The notes beneath the pieces are model-generated. The model was not told the origin of the DNA. It did not search any database and worked only from the letters and a program-made list of their open reading frames with translations. Source: Catenulispora sp. GP43 (GTDB lineage: Bacteria > Actinomycetota > Actinomycetes > Streptomycetales > Catenulisporaceae). Taken from it: 64,000 nucleotides of DNA. The stretch covers positions 124,001 through 188,000 of the forward strand of contig NZ_JBGCCT010000017.1 in assembly GCF_041260665.1 (NCBI RefSeq), given 5' to 3'. Shown here piece by piece: positions 8,788 through 17,825 of the stretch (positions are counted from its first letter, which is position 1; the number at the start of each line of letters is the position of its first letter). A program made the translations under genes and the position numbers.

Positions 8788-10121
8788 AGGGCACTGCCGA
8801 TCTCGCCGAGGGACCGGCCGATCATGCCGGCTGTCAGCGTGTCGCCCGTTGGCTCGTCGACCAACAGGAAGGCGCCGCTGTGCCGGTTCACGGCGTAGTC
8901 GTCGGCGACGATCGGCGCGGAGGTCCGCAGCAGCAGCCGCGCGATGTCGTTGGCGCGCAGCTCCCGCGGGTGCGGGCAGGTCTGCAGCGTCGTGATGTCC
9001 AGCCGGTGGACGATCTCGGTGACGATCGCCTTGACCGTGCGCGTCGTGTGCCGCAGCAACACCCGGTCGCCGACCCGCAGCGGACGGTCCGCGAGATGGC
9101 AGACCGTGGCGCTCACGTCGCGGGTCGTAGCGGGCGCCGAGGCGGTGGACGCGATGAGGTCGCCGCGCCCCACATCGATGTCGTCCTTGAGCCGGACCAC
9201 GACGGACTGCGGCGCGAAGGCCGTGTCGGCGGCCGTCCCGCCCACGTCGATCCCGGCTATCGTCGAGCGCTGATCCGAGGGCAGCACCACGACCTTGTCG
9301 CCGGTGCGCAGGACCCCGGACACCAGCTGTCCGGCGTAGCCGCGATAGTCGTGCTCGGCGGACCGGATCACGTACTGCACCGGGAAGCGGGCCGGCTCGT
9401 TCGAAGGGTCGTCGGCGACGGGGATCCGCTCCAGGTGCTCCAGCAGGGTGGGGCCCTGATACCAGTCCATCGAGTCGGAGCACTCGACGACGTTGTCGCC
9501 GCGCAGCGCGGAAATCGGGATCGCGGACACCGCCTCGACGCCGAGACGGCGGGCGTGGCCCCGGAGTTCGGTCGCGATGCCGGCGAACACGTCCTCGTCG
9601 AATCCGACCAGGTCCATCTTGTTGACCAGGAACACCATGTGGGGGACGCGCAGGAGCGCGGCTATCGCCAGGTGCCGTCTGGTCTGCTCGACGACGCCGT
9701 GGCGCGCGTCGATCAGGATGGCCGCCAGGCGGGCCGTGGAGGCGCCGGTGACCATGTTGCGGGTGTACTGCACGTGGCCGGGGGTGTCGGCCAGGATGAA
9801 CCGGCGCCCGGGGCTGGCGAAGTACCGGTAGGCGACGTCGATGGTGATGCCCTGCTCGCGCTCGGCCCGCAGGCCGTCGGTCAGCAGCGCCAGGTCGGCC
9901 GAGGCCAGGCCGCGGTCGCGGGAGGCCCGCTCGACGGCCGCCAGCTGGTCCGGCATCACGGCCTTGAGATCGTGCAGCAGCCGGCCGACGAGCGTGGACT
10001 TGCCGTCGTCGACGCTTCCGGCGGTCGCCAGTCGCAGCAGATCCGCGGTCTCGGGCGGGTGCGGCGCGAAGCATTCGGCCTTCTCTGGCTTCTCTTGGTG
10101 GAGCCCGGTTGCCGGTGTCAT
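8784..10121 (-). CDS. cysN: sulfate adenylyltransferase large subunit (GTPase), CysN
   Basis: This subunit couples GTP hydrolysis to formation of adenosine 5'-phosphosulfate by CysD. The EF-Tu-like GTPase motifs are seen: G1 GSVDDGKST at about residues 35-43, G3 DTPGH and G4 NKMD. They are followed by the two beta-barrel domains typical of CysN. The length (445 residues) matches stand-alone CysN; there is no fused CysC kinase domain. The stop of cysD and the start of cysN share one base (TGATG), so translation is coupled. An APS kinase is not needed because the adjacent CysH is of the APS-reducing type. Confidence 0.94.
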   Translation of the reverse strand: MTPATGLHQEKPEKAECFAPHPPETADLLRLATAGSVDDGKSTLVGRLLHDLKAVMPDQLAAVERASRDRGLASADLALLTDGLRAEREQGITIDVAYRYFASPGRRFILADTPGHVQYTRNMVTGASTARLAAILIDARHGVVEQTRRHLAIAALLRVPHMVFLVNKMDLVGFDEDVFAGIATELRGHARRLGVEAVSAIPISALRGDNVVECSDSMDWYQGPTLLEHLERIPVADDPSNEPARFPVQYVIRSAEHDYRGYAGQLVSGVLRTGDKVVVLPSDQRSTIAGIDVGGTAADTAFAPQSVVVRLKDDIDVGRGDLIASTASAPATTRDVSATVCHLADRPLRVGDRVLLRHTTRTVKAIVTEIVHRLDITTLQTCPHPRELRANDIARLLLRTSAPIVADDYAVNRHSGAFLLVDEPTGDTLTAGMIGRSLGEIGSAL

Positions 10122-11095
10122 CAGAAGTAGCCCTCTCGCTTTCGGTCTTCCATCGCGGCCTCGGACATCCGGTCGTCGGCCCTGCTCGAGCCCCGCTCGG
10201 TCAGGCGCGAGGAGGCGATCTCGGCGATCACCTCGGCGACGGTCGCCGCCCGCGAGTCGATCGAGGCGGTGCAGGACATGTCGCCGACGGTGCGGTAGCG
10301 CACCGTCCGGCTCTCGACCCGCTCGCCGGCGCGCGGACCGCCCCAAGCCCCGGGGGCCAGCCACATGCCATCGCGGAGGAACACCTCGCGGGTGTGGCTG
10401 AAGTAGATCGACGGCACCTCGATCCGCTCCTGCTCGATGTAGGACCAGACGTCGAGCTCGGTCCAGTTCGACAGGGGGAAGACCCGGACGTGCTCGCCGA
10501 CACGGTGCCGTCCGTTGTAGAGATGCCACAGCTCAGGACGCTGACGCCGCGGATCCCACTGGCCGAACTCGTCGCGCAGCGAGAACACCCGCTCCTTGGC
10601 CCTGGCCTTCTCCTCGTCCCGGCGACCGCCGCCGAAGACCGCGTCGAAGCGGTGCGAGCGGATCGCGGCGAGCAGAGGGACGGTCTGCAACGGGTTGCGG
10701 GTGCCATCCGCGCGTTCGGTCAGCCGGCCGTCGTCGATGTAGTCCTGCACGGCGGCGACGTACAGGCGCACTCCGGCCAGCGCCCCGATCCGGTCCCGGT
10801 ACTCCAGGACCTCGTCGAAGTTGTGGCCGGTGTCGACGTGCAGCAGGGGGAACGGGAGCCCGGCCGGCGCGAACGCCTTGCAGGCCAGGTGCAGCATGAC
10901 GATCGAGTCCTTGCCCCCGGAGAACAGCAGGGTCGGCCGTTCGAATTCGGCGGCCACCTCGCGGAAGATGTGCAGCGCCTCGGCCTCCAGGACGCCGAGA
11001 TGTGAGAGCGTGTAGTCGCGCGGTCTCGCCAGCCCCATTGCAACCCCTGGTTCCCTCGTCCCGGGCACGGTCGTCGTGTGTGGAACCGTCGTCAT
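10121..11095 (-). CDS. cysD: sulfate adenylyltransferase small subunit, CysD
   Basis: CysD transfers the adenylyl group of ATP to sulfate. The PP-loop motif LLFSGGKDSIV is present, followed by HVDTGHNF and the GGRRDEEKARAKER region typical of CysD. The C-terminal part matches the family (GAWGGPRAGERVESRTVRYRTVGD, ending EREGYF-like as KREGYF). I chose the ATG at 11095 because it makes a 4-base ATGA overlap with the cysH stop. An ATG at 11110 is also in frame. The family usually starts near the YTLSHLGVLEAEA motif, so the first 30 residues are poorly conserved. Second gene of the sulfate operon. Confidence 0.94.
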   Translation of the reverse strand: MTTVPHTTTVPGTREPGVAMGLARPRDYTLSHLGVLEAEALHIFREVAAEFERPTLLFSGGKDSIVMLHLACKAFAPAGLPFPLLHVDTGHNFDEVLEYRDRIGALAGVRLYVAAVQDYIDDGRLTERADGTRNPLQTVPLLAAIRSHRFDAVFGGGRRDEEKARAKERVFSLRDEFGQWDPRRQRPELWHLYNGRHRVGEHVRVFPLSNWTELDVWSYIEQERIEVPSIYFSHTREVFLRDGMWLAPGAWGGPRAGERVESRTVRYRTVGDMSCTASIDSRAATVAEVIAEIASSRLTERGSSRADDRMSEAAMEDRKREGYF

Positions 11096-11784
11096 GTGTG
11101 GATCCCGCATTCGGTCTTGGCCGAGCCGGCCCAGCGGCCGTCACGGTTCTCGCTCGGTCGCGTGCACGGCGCGCACCCGACGGACGCGTAGCCCTGGGCC
11201 AGCAGTGGGTTGACGATGATCTGATGCCGCGCGGCGTACGCCTGGAGATCGGCCTCGGTCCAGTGGGCCAGAGGGTTGATTTTCACCATCCCGCGGGCCG
11301 CGTCATAGCCGACGACGGGTGTGTCGGCCCTGATCGGCGACTCCTCCCGGCGGACTCCGGTGACCCAGGCGAGGTAGGGGCCCAGAGCCTGGTTCAACGG
11401 CACGACCTTGCGCAGCCGGCAGCACAGGTCCGGATCCCGCTCGTGCAGCCGCGGGCCGAACTGCGCGTCCTGCTCGGCGACGGCCTGGGCGGGGGTGACG
11501 TCGACGAGGGTGATGTCGCAGACCGCCGCGACGGCGTCCCGGGTGCCGATGGTCTCCGGGAAGTGGTATCCGGTGTCCAGGAACAGGACGTCGACGCCGG
11601 GGACTGCCTCGGCTGCCAGATACACCAGCACTGTGTCGGCCATCGAGGAGGCGACGACCAGCCTGGGACCGAACGCCGTGCCCGCCCAACGGAGGATCTC
11701 CAGGGCGTCGGCCCCCTGGAGTTCGCGGCCTGCCCGGACCGCGAGCTGTTCCAGGTCACCGGTCAATCGAGTGCTCTTCTGCAT
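11092..11784 (-). CDS. cysH: adenylyl-sulfate (APS) reductase, iron-sulfur type
   Basis: CysH reduces activated sulfate to sulfite with thioredoxin. The protein has the two cysteine pairs that bind a 4Fe-4S cluster in APS reductases: Cys121-Cys122 in DPDLCCRLRKV and Cys204/Cys207 in GCAPC. The C-terminal ECGIH carries the catalytic Cys226. PAPS-specific enzymes lack these pairs, so APS is the expected substrate. I chose the ATG at 11784 because it has AGGGGAG six bases upstream; the frame also contains an ATG at 11814 and a GTG at 11832 without such a site. First gene of the operon. Its product, sulfite, is the sulfur donor for the divergent SQD1 homologue. Confidence 0.94.
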   Translation of the reverse strand: MQKSTRLTGDLEQLAVRAGRELQGADALEILRWAGTAFGPRLVVASSMADTVLVYLAAEAVPGVDVLFLDTGYHFPETIGTRDAVAAVCDITLVDVTPAQAVAEQDAQFGPRLHERDPDLCCRLRKVVPLNQALGPYLAWVTGVRREESPIRADTPVVGYDAARGMVKINPLAHWTEADLQAYAARHQIIVNPLLAQGYASVGCAPCTRPSENRDGRWAGSAKTECGIHT

Positions 11785-12208
11785 GCGCTCCCCTGCTTTC
11801 CCGGCTCGAACCATTGATGAAAGACGCGCCACGGACGGTGATACCGCCCATAGCGGCTTCCGTCATGTCCACGGTCGAGTTCTTTAATTAGGCTTTACTC
11901 GGCGTCACGCCGTCGAGACCTGTGAGTTGCGGAAACCCGACTTGGCAGGAATTCGCCAACAGCCGCGTGCGGCACCGAAGAACTCCACGTCATCGCTCCT
12001 GAGCTGCGCATACATCACCGATGATCGTGCACCATAGGTGTAGACCAGGTATTGACGAGCCCGACTGCCGTCTTGACTCCTGATATCGCCGAGCGTACTT
12101 TCCGGAGCGTCCGGCGGCCCTTTTCGACATCCGCCGGACAAGTGCCCGGCAGGCGTCCGGCGCAATCGCGCCGCATTTCCATTTTGTTTCCGAAAGGTGT
12201 CGGTCGTT
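11785..12208. other. divergent control region between cysH and the sulfoquinovose genes
   Basis: About 420 bases with no convincing gene. An AT-rich stretch (TTCTTTAATTAGGCTTTACT) near 11880-11900 stands out in the GC-rich background and could hold the cysH promoter. GAAAGG just before 12209 is the ribosome binding site of the SQD1 homologue. A minus-strand frame of about 105 codons overlaps the SQD1 start; it has no recognisable features and I do not call it. I found no known riboswitch motif here. Confidence 0.5.
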
Positions 12209-13450
12209 ATGCGTGTCCTCATTCTCGGCGGCGACGGCTTCTGCGGCTGGCCGACGTCCCTGCACCTGTCGGACCTCGGTCACGACGTCACCATCGTCGA
12301 CAACCAGAGCCGGCGGCGGATCGACCTCGACCTGGAAGTCGAGTCCCTCACCCCGATCCGGCCGCCCGGCGAGCGCATCCGGGCCTGGCGGGAGGTCTCC
12401 GGACGGGACATCGGCCTGGTCCGCCTCGACCTGGCGACCGAGTACGAGCGGCTGACCGCGCTGCTCGCCGAGCTGCGTCCCGACGCTGTCGTGCACTTCG
12501 CCGAGCAGCGCGCCGCGCCGTACTCGATGCGCTCGGCGACGGCCAAGCGCTATACGGTCGACAACAACGTCCGCGCGACGCACAACCTGCTCACCGCCCT
12601 CGTCACCAGCGGCGTCGACGCCGCGCTGGTGCACCTCGGCACCATGGGCGTGTACGGGTACGGATGGTCGGGGTCCGCACCGATCCCCGAGGGCTATCTG
12701 ACCGTCAAGGTGCCGACCCCCGACGGCGACCTGGAGCGGGAGATCCTGCACCCGGCCAACCCGGGCTCGGTCTACCACCTGACCAAGACGCTCGACCAGC
12801 TGATGTTCGCGTTCTACACGGCCAACGACCGGCTGCGGATCACGGACCTGCACCAGGGCATCGTCTGGGGGACCCAGACCCCGCAGACGGTCCGCGACGA
12901 ACGGCTGATCAACCGCTTCGACTACGACGGCGACTACGGAACCGTCCTCAACCGCTTCCTCATGCAGGCGGCCATCGGGCACCCGCTCACCGTGCACGGG
13001 ACCGGCGGGCAGACCAGGGCGTTCATCCACATCCGGGACACCGTCCGGTGCGTCCAGATCGCTTTGGAGAACCCGCCGGAAGCCGGGGCGAAGCCCGCCG
13101 TCTTCAACCAGATCACCGAGACGCACCGGGTGTACGACCTGGCGAAGATGGTCAGCGACCTGACCGGGGTCGAGATCGCGCACCTGCCGAACCCACGCCG
13201 GGAGGCCGTGGAGAACGATCTGGTGGTCCGCAACGACCGGTTCCTCGCGCTCGGCCTGAACCCGACCACCCTGTCCGACGGCCTGCTCGCCGAATGCACC
13301 GACATCGCGGCGCGCTACCGGCACCGGGTCGACCTGTCGAAGATCATCGCGAGGTCGGTGTGGCGGGCCGGGATGCAGACCGCCGAGGACCTGATGACCG
13401 AACTGCCGGACGGGACGGACCCGCTCGTCCCGACCGTCGCCCAGCCCTGA
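12209..13450 (+). CDS. sqdB: UDP-sulfoquinovose synthase homologue (SQD1/SqdB family)
   Basis: Enzymes of this short-chain dehydrogenase family convert UDP-glucose and sulfite to UDP-sulfoquinovose. The NAD-binding motif GGDGFCGW is at residues 7-14. The family blocks VHFAEQRAAPYSM, LGTMGVYG (Thr145), YHLTK (Tyr189, Lys193), the DLHQGIVWG stretch, NRFDYDGDYGTVLNRFLMQAA and GHPLTVHGTGGQTR follow in the plant/cyanobacterial SQD1 order. The start has GAAAGG 11 bases upstream. The length (413 residues) matches the catalytic core without a plastid peptide. It lies divergent from a sulfite-producing operon and upstream of a membrane fusion protein and a glycosyltransferase. The recognition is from remembered family sequences and is strong. 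Confidence 0.9.
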   Translation: MRVLILGGDGFCGWPTSLHLSDLGHDVTIVDNQSRRRIDLDLEVESLTPIRPPGERIRAWREVSGRDIGLVRLDLATEYERLTALLAELRPDAVVHFAEQRAAPYSMRSATAKRYTVDNNVRATHNLLTALVTSGVDAALVHLGTMGVYGYGWSGSAPIPEGYLTVKVPTPDGDLEREILHPANPGSVYHLTKTLDQLMFAFYTANDRLRITDLHQGIVWGTQTPQTVRDERLINRFDYDGDYGTVLNRFLMQAAIGHPLTVHGTGGQTRAFIHIRDTVRCVQIALENPPEAGAKPAVFNQITETHRVYDLAKMVSDLTGVEIAHLPNPRREAVENDLVVRNDRFLALGLNPTTLSDGLLAECTDIAARYRHRVDLSKIIARSVWRAGMQTAEDLMTELPDGTDPLVPTVAQP

Positions 13451-13476
13451 GTCGGAAGAACCGGAGGGAACCAGTC

Positions 13477-14907
13477 ATGGTGAAGCGGGACCGCGTGCGC
13501 GGCATGAACGCGGCCCTGGCCAGCGGCGAGGCCGGCGTCGGCGAGATGAGGCCGGCCCGCTCGCCGATGCGGCCCCGGCAGCTGGCCGTCGCGTCCGTCG
13601 TGGCGATCGCCGGATCGGGCCTGGGCCTGGTGACGTACCACAAGGTGGCCACGAAGACGCCGACCTTCAGCGGCCAGGTGACGCCGTCGCACACCTACTA
13701 CCTCAACTTCCCGACGACCGGGACGGTGCTGACGCTGACGGTCAAGCCCGGCGAGCACGTGAAGGCCGGACAGCCGCTGGCCACGATGGACAGCAGCGTC
13801 GCCGCGGCGGACCTGTCGGCGGCGCAGGCCGCGGTCACCGCGGACACCGCGGTGGTGGCCGCCGACGAGGCTCCGCAGGCCTCGCCCACCGAGCAGGCAC
13901 AGGACCGGCTGAGCCTCACCCAGGCGACCGCGGCCGTGGCCACCGCCAAGAGCGCGCTGAACCTCGCGCAGACCAACGACCAGCACACGATCGCCGAACA
14001 GACGGCGGTGGTCACCGGGGATCAGAACACTTACAACACCGACAACGGCCACTACACACAGCAGTGCGCCCCGTCCTCCGCCACGACGTCATCGTCGGGC
14101 CCGACGCACACGCCCTCCTCCAGCCCCAGCCTCAGCACCACACAGAGCAGCAGTACGAGCCTGGCGCAGATGCAGTTCTGCCAGAACCTGCAATCGCAGG
14201 TGAACCGTGACTCGACCGAGTTGTCCACGGCTCAGGCCGAGTTGGCGAAGGTGCAATCCTCGACCCAGTTGGAGGAGACGCATGATGCGGACGACGTGAC
14301 ACAGAGCGAAGCGATCCTCACGGCCGCGCAGCAGAAGGTGTCCGCCGCGGCCCAACCGCTGACCTCCGCGGTCATCGCCCAGGCCAAGGCGGACCTGGCG
14401 ACCGCGCAGTCCCAGGTCGCCAGTGACCAGCTGGCCGTGCGGAACGCGACGCTCACGGCCCCGGCCGACGGCGTCGTGGCCGACGTCGCGGGAGCGGTCG
14501 GGGACATCACCGGATCCGACGGCGTGCACAGCTACGTGGGCCCGGCCGCCCAGCCGGGGACGGAGGCGAATCAGCAGCCTGGCTTCCAGTTGTTCGTGCC
14601 GCCGGCGGCCGCCAACGGCGGGACCGGGCAGGCGTCCGCCTACCAGCCGCTCATCACCGTCTACGCGGGCACGCTCGACGTCGTCGCCCAGATACCGGAG
14701 CAGAACATGACCACCGTGCACGTCGGCGAGCCGGCGAAACTGGGCTTCTCGGCGACGCGGACGTCGGTGACCGGCAAGATCGGCCAGGTCATGCTCGACC
14801 CGGCGCGCGTCCCGGGGACGACGACGTACTACGACGTCCTGATCTCGATGGACACGGTCCGGCCGGAGATCCTCGCCGGCATGACCGTGGACGTCGAGCT
14901 GTTCTGA
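13477..14907 (+). CDS. HlyD-like membrane protein with biotinyl/lipoyl-like domain and long helical hairpin
   Basis: A 476-residue protein. One membrane segment at about residues 36-54 is followed by an extracytoplasmic part. The first half-motif GTVLTLTVKPGEHVKAGQPLATMDSS and the partner APADGVVADVAGAVGD form the split lipoyl-like domain of HlyD/membrane fusion proteins. Between them lies a long Ala/Gln/Thr-rich region predicted to be coiled coil, interrupted by a Ser/Thr-rich linker (SSATTSSSGPTHTPSSS). A beta-barrel part, DVVAQIPEQNMTTVHVGEPA, follows. A strong site GGAGGG precedes the ATG. The gene overlaps the glycosyltransferase by one base (TGATG), so I infer the two proteins work together, like Alg44- or BcsA-linked accessory proteins. 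Confidence 0.8.
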   Translation: MVKRDRVRGMNAALASGEAGVGEMRPARSPMRPRQLAVASVVAIAGSGLGLVTYHKVATKTPTFSGQVTPSHTYYLNFPTTGTVLTLTVKPGEHVKAGQPLATMDSSVAAADLSAAQAAVTADTAVVAADEAPQASPTEQAQDRLSLTQATAAVATAKSALNLAQTNDQHTIAEQTAVVTGDQNTYNTDNGHYTQQCAPSSATTSSSGPTHTPSSSPSLSTTQSSSTSLAQMQFCQNLQSQVNRDSTELSTAQAELAKVQSSTQLEETHDADDVTQSEAILTAAQQKVSAAAQPLTSAVIAQAKADLATAQSQVASDQLAVRNATLTAPADGVVADVAGAVGDITGSDGVHSYVGPAAQPGTEANQQPGFQLFVPPAAANGGTGQASAYQPLITVYAGTLDVVAQIPEQNMTTVHVGEPAKLGFSATRTSVTGKIGQVMLDPARVPGTTTYYDVLISMDTVRPEILAGMTVDVELF

Positions 14908-16883
14908 TGCCCGCCACGATGGACGACGCCAAGGGCCTGGCCCTGCTCTCGGTCAACCTCGTGGTCCTCGTACTGGTCGTCTGGCAGCCGCTGTCGCGCC
15001 GCCACGACGATTCGGACCAGGGCACGGACCGCCTGGTGAAGCTGCCACCGTTCCGCAAGCCCTCGACGCGGCGCCTGCTGGCGTTCCTGGCCGTGGGACT
15101 GGCGGTGAGCACCGGCATCATCGGGATGCGCGACTTCCAGGTGCTCAGGGTGTACCAGGTCTTCCTGTCCGATGTGGTCGGCACGATCGACCGCGACCCG
15201 GCCGCCGCGACCGCCTACGCCGAGCACATCACGCCCCTCGTTCCGGCGGCGGTCGTGGGATATCTGATCACGATCGCGGTCGTACTGCCGGCCACTCCCG
15301 GCCGCCGCATCGTGATCCTGCTGCACGCGCCGCTGTTCGTCGCGGTCTGCGTCGCGTCGGACAGCCTCATCGGACTCGCCGGGACGGCGGCCGGCGTCCC
15401 GGTGGGACTCGTCCCGATCGCCGGGATCTACCTGGAGTACACCCTCGGCTTCATGATGATCTTCCGGCTGTCCTTCACCACGTACGCCCTGCCGCGAGTC
15501 ACTGCGCAGCCGGATCTGCGGCGCGGCGACTGGCATGACACGCTGACACTGCTGTCCTGCCTGATCGGGGCGACCGGGATCATCGGGACCCTGGCCCTGG
15601 TGATGATCGAGGCCGTCGGCGACCACCCGGTGACGGTGTTCGTCATCATCGTCAGCCTGCGCACCGCGGTCTCGGACTTCGTCTACATCCTGCTCGGGCT
15701 GGTCAAGTGGACCGGTAGCCGCCGACCGCGGCCCGGCCCCGAGCGACCCGCGCTGGACGTCATCATCCCGGCCTACAACGAGGCGGTGGGGATCGAACGA
15801 TTGCTGCGCTCCATCGACCGCGCGGCGGCGGCCTACGGCGGACCCGTCCGGGTGATCCTGTGCGACGACGGTTCGACCGACGAGACGAGCGCGCTCGCCG
15901 AGGCCACGATGCTCGCCTACGGCCACGCGACCGGGGAAGTGATCCAGGGTGCTCACGGCGGGAAGGCCAAGGCGCTCAACCTCGCCCTCCAACGGTGCAC
16001 CGCGGACTACGTATACCGGTTGGACGCCGACTGCGCGATCGACTCGGACGCCTTCGTTTACAGCATCCCGCATTTCCTGGCCGATCCCCGGGTCGGCGTG
16101 GTCGGCGCGCTGACCGTCCCGAAGGAGCCCTACAGCACCTGGATCGACCGGATGCGGGCCATCGAGCAGATCTTCAACTTCGGATTCTCGCAGGTGATGC
16201 TGTCCCAGGTCGACGCGGTGCCGTGCATCCTGGGCAGCTTCACCGCGTTCCGGCGCGAGGCGGGTCTGGCGCTCGGCGGGTTCGTCAGCGGGATGTTCGG
16301 CGAGGACGCTGAGTTCACCTGCGGGCTGGGGCGGCTCGGCTGGCGGGCGGCGCTGGATCCGCGCATCGTGTCCTACGAGGACGTCCCACCGACCGTCAAG
16401 GACCTTCGCGTACAGCGGTTCCGATGGGGAATGGGAGGGCTGATGAACTTCGGCCGCTTCACACCGTTCGGCAACGGGGCTCCGGGACCGCGGTTCTGGT
16501 ATCAGCTCCCGAAGAGCGCCGGGATCAGGCTGTTCTCACCGGCGCACTTCTTCATCATGATCCTGGCGCTCCAGTACGCGGCGATCGTGCCCGGCGCGCA
16601 GCACAACATCCTGAAGTTCTTCGGCTTCTTGCTGATCTCGTTCCTGCCGGGACTGGTGCCGCGTCTGATCATCCTGGTCTACTACCGACGGCTCGACGTA
16701 CTGCCGTGGGCGCCGCTGTGGCTGGTGTTCGCGATGCTCAAACGGGTGTTCCTGCTGGAGGCGATCCTGGCCTGCGGAGTCCGCCCGGTCCGTCCGCCGC
16801 TGGCGGTCCGGGGCCGCTATCCGACGTGGAGCGCGTTCTGGCGCCCCGCCGCCGCCAGGGCCCGCTCAACCACCCTTCCCTGA
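14907..16883 (+). CDS. membrane-embedded processive family 2 glycosyltransferase
   Basis: A 658-residue protein. Several N-terminal membrane segments (residues about 10-265) precede a GT-A domain at 282-510, and more membrane helices follow (about 525-625). The processive GT2 motifs are all present: DDGSTD at 320-325, DAD at 373-375, GEDAE at 465-469 and QRFRW at 503-507. The QxxRW motif is shared with cellulose, hyaluronan and poly-GlcNAc synthases, so it likely polymerises and extrudes a glycan. The gene starts inside the stop of the HlyD-like gene. Co-location with a UDP-sulfoquinovose synthase suggests the donor may be UDP-sulfoquinovose or that the product carries it; this is inference. 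The 3' end overlaps the convergent lipoprotein gene by 18 bases. Confidence 0.87.
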   Translation: MPATMDDAKGLALLSVNLVVLVLVVWQPLSRRHDDSDQGTDRLVKLPPFRKPSTRRLLAFLAVGLAVSTGIIGMRDFQVLRVYQVFLSDVVGTIDRDPAAATAYAEHITPLVPAAVVGYLITIAVVLPATPGRRIVILLHAPLFVAVCVASDSLIGLAGTAAGVPVGLVPIAGIYLEYTLGFMMIFRLSFTTYALPRVTAQPDLRRGDWHDTLTLLSCLIGATGIIGTLALVMIEAVGDHPVTVFVIIVSLRTAVSDFVYILLGLVKWTGSRRPRPGPERPALDVIIPAYNEAVGIERLLRSIDRAAAAYGGPVRVILCDDGSTDETSALAEATMLAYGHATGEVIQGAHGGKAKALNLALQRCTADYVYRLDADCAIDSDAFVYSIPHFLADPRVGVVGALTVPKEPYSTWIDRMRAIEQIFNFGFSQVMLSQVDAVPCILGSFTAFRREAGLALGGFVSGMFGEDAEFTCGLGRLGWRAALDPRIVSYEDVPPTVKDLRVQRFRWGMGGLMNFGRFTPFGNGAPGPRFWYQLPKSAGIRLFSPAHFFIMILALQYAAIVPGAQHNILKFFGFLLISFLPGLVPRLIILVYYRRLDVLPWAPLWLVFAMLKRVFLLEAILACGVRPVRPPLAVRGRYPTWSAFWRPAAARARSTTLP

Positions 16884-17825
16884 CGCGGCGAGGGCGGACA
16901 GGATGCCGAGCGAGACCTGGGGAAAGGGGCCGGCGCAGGTCGGACAATACGCGGACTGGGCCGGATCGTTGAGCCAGTAACCGTCGACCGTCCCCTGCAC
17001 GGGCCCGATGACCTTGACGACGGCCTGCGCGGTCACCGCGTGGCCCGTCGGGTTCGTGCTGATCCCGGCCAGGATCTTGGCACCGGCGTTGCTGTGCCGA
17101 GCCTGAGCCGCCGCCGCGGCGACGAAGGCGTCGTACTTGGCCATGTCTGTTTCAGAGCCCTGCGCCTGGATGTCGATGACGTCGGCGTCGCCGGCGATCG
17201 AGCCGACCAAGCCGGAGGCGAGGAACCGGCTGTAGCGGTCCTGGGCACCGGCGGACTTCGTCAGGTCGACCGCCGGGGTGGCAATGAACAGCAGATGGTG
17301 CTGGTGGACCAGTTGTGCGGCCAGCTTGTCGTAGTGCGCCGGATCGAGCTGTTCGGCGACAGGGGTCTGCGACCAGCTCTCGTTGTCGTAGAGCACGGCC
17401 CGGATTCGCGGGTCGAGCTTGCCGGAGCTCACGGCTGCCTGGAGGGCGGCGTAGCTGGTGAAGCTGGCCGTGGGCGTGCTGGTCCAGCCGTCGGGGACGG
17501 ACCAGTCCTTGGCGTTGGTGATCACGTAGGCTCGCGGCGTGTCAAAGAACTGTTTCGTCAGAATCCCGGTGGTGTCGGCGGCGCGCAGCTGAGTCAGCGT
17601 ACTGCCACCGATGATCCATGACAGAGCGCCGGTTCGGCCACTCTGGGAACCGGACGGGGATGTTGGCGCAGAGTTGGCGGGTGCCGACGTCGGCGGCAGG
17701 GATGTCGGTGGCACAGATGTCGGTGGCACGGATGTCGGTGGATGTGAGGCACGGCCAGTGCATCCGGCTGTCGCGGCGATCGCGAGCCCCAGCGCGGCGA
17801 TGCCGAACCGGCGCAAAACCTTCAC
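16866..17825 (-). CDS. lipoprotein of unknown function with Pro/Thr/Ser repeat linker
   Basis: A 319-residue protein with a lipoprotein signal peptide (lipobox TAGC, lipidated Cys at about residue 22). It is followed by a linker of repeated PPTSV/L/A units encoded by a 15-base tandem repeat, then a globular domain of about 250 residues. The domain contains AVLYDNESW, HLLFIATPAVDL and VDGYWLNDP, which read like alternating strands of a barrel, but I recognise no family. The GTG start has GGAG upstream. It is convergent with the glycosyltransferase, so a shared role is possible but not shown. Confidence 0.7.
   Translation of the reverse strand: MKVLRRFGIAALGLAIAATAGCTGRASHPPTSVPPTSVPPTSLPPTSAPANSAPTSPSGSQSGRTGALSWIIGGSTLTQLRAADTTGILTKQFFDTPRAYVITNAKDWSVPDGWTSTPTASFTSYAALQAAVSSGKLDPRIRAVLYDNESWSQTPVAEQLDPAHYDKLAAQLVHQHHLLFIATPAVDLTKSAGAQDRYSRFLASGLVGSIAGDADVIDIQAQGSETDMAKYDAFVAAAAAQARHSNAGAKILAGISTNPTGHAVTAQAVVKVIGPVQGTVDGYWLNDPAQSAYCPTCAGPFPQVSLGILSALAASGKGG
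17684..17742 (-). repeat. 15-base tandem repeats encoding a Pro-Thr-Ser linker
   Basis: About four tandem units of the form GATGTCGGTGGCAC(A/G) lie inside the lipoprotein gene and encode a repeated PPTSV linker just after the lipidation site. Unit number could vary between strains by slippage. Confidence 0.7.

Noticed and set aside
11905-12222. 105-codon minus-strand frame upstream of cysH as a leader gene
   Set aside because: It overlaps the SQD1 start and shows no Cys-rich leader or family pattern.
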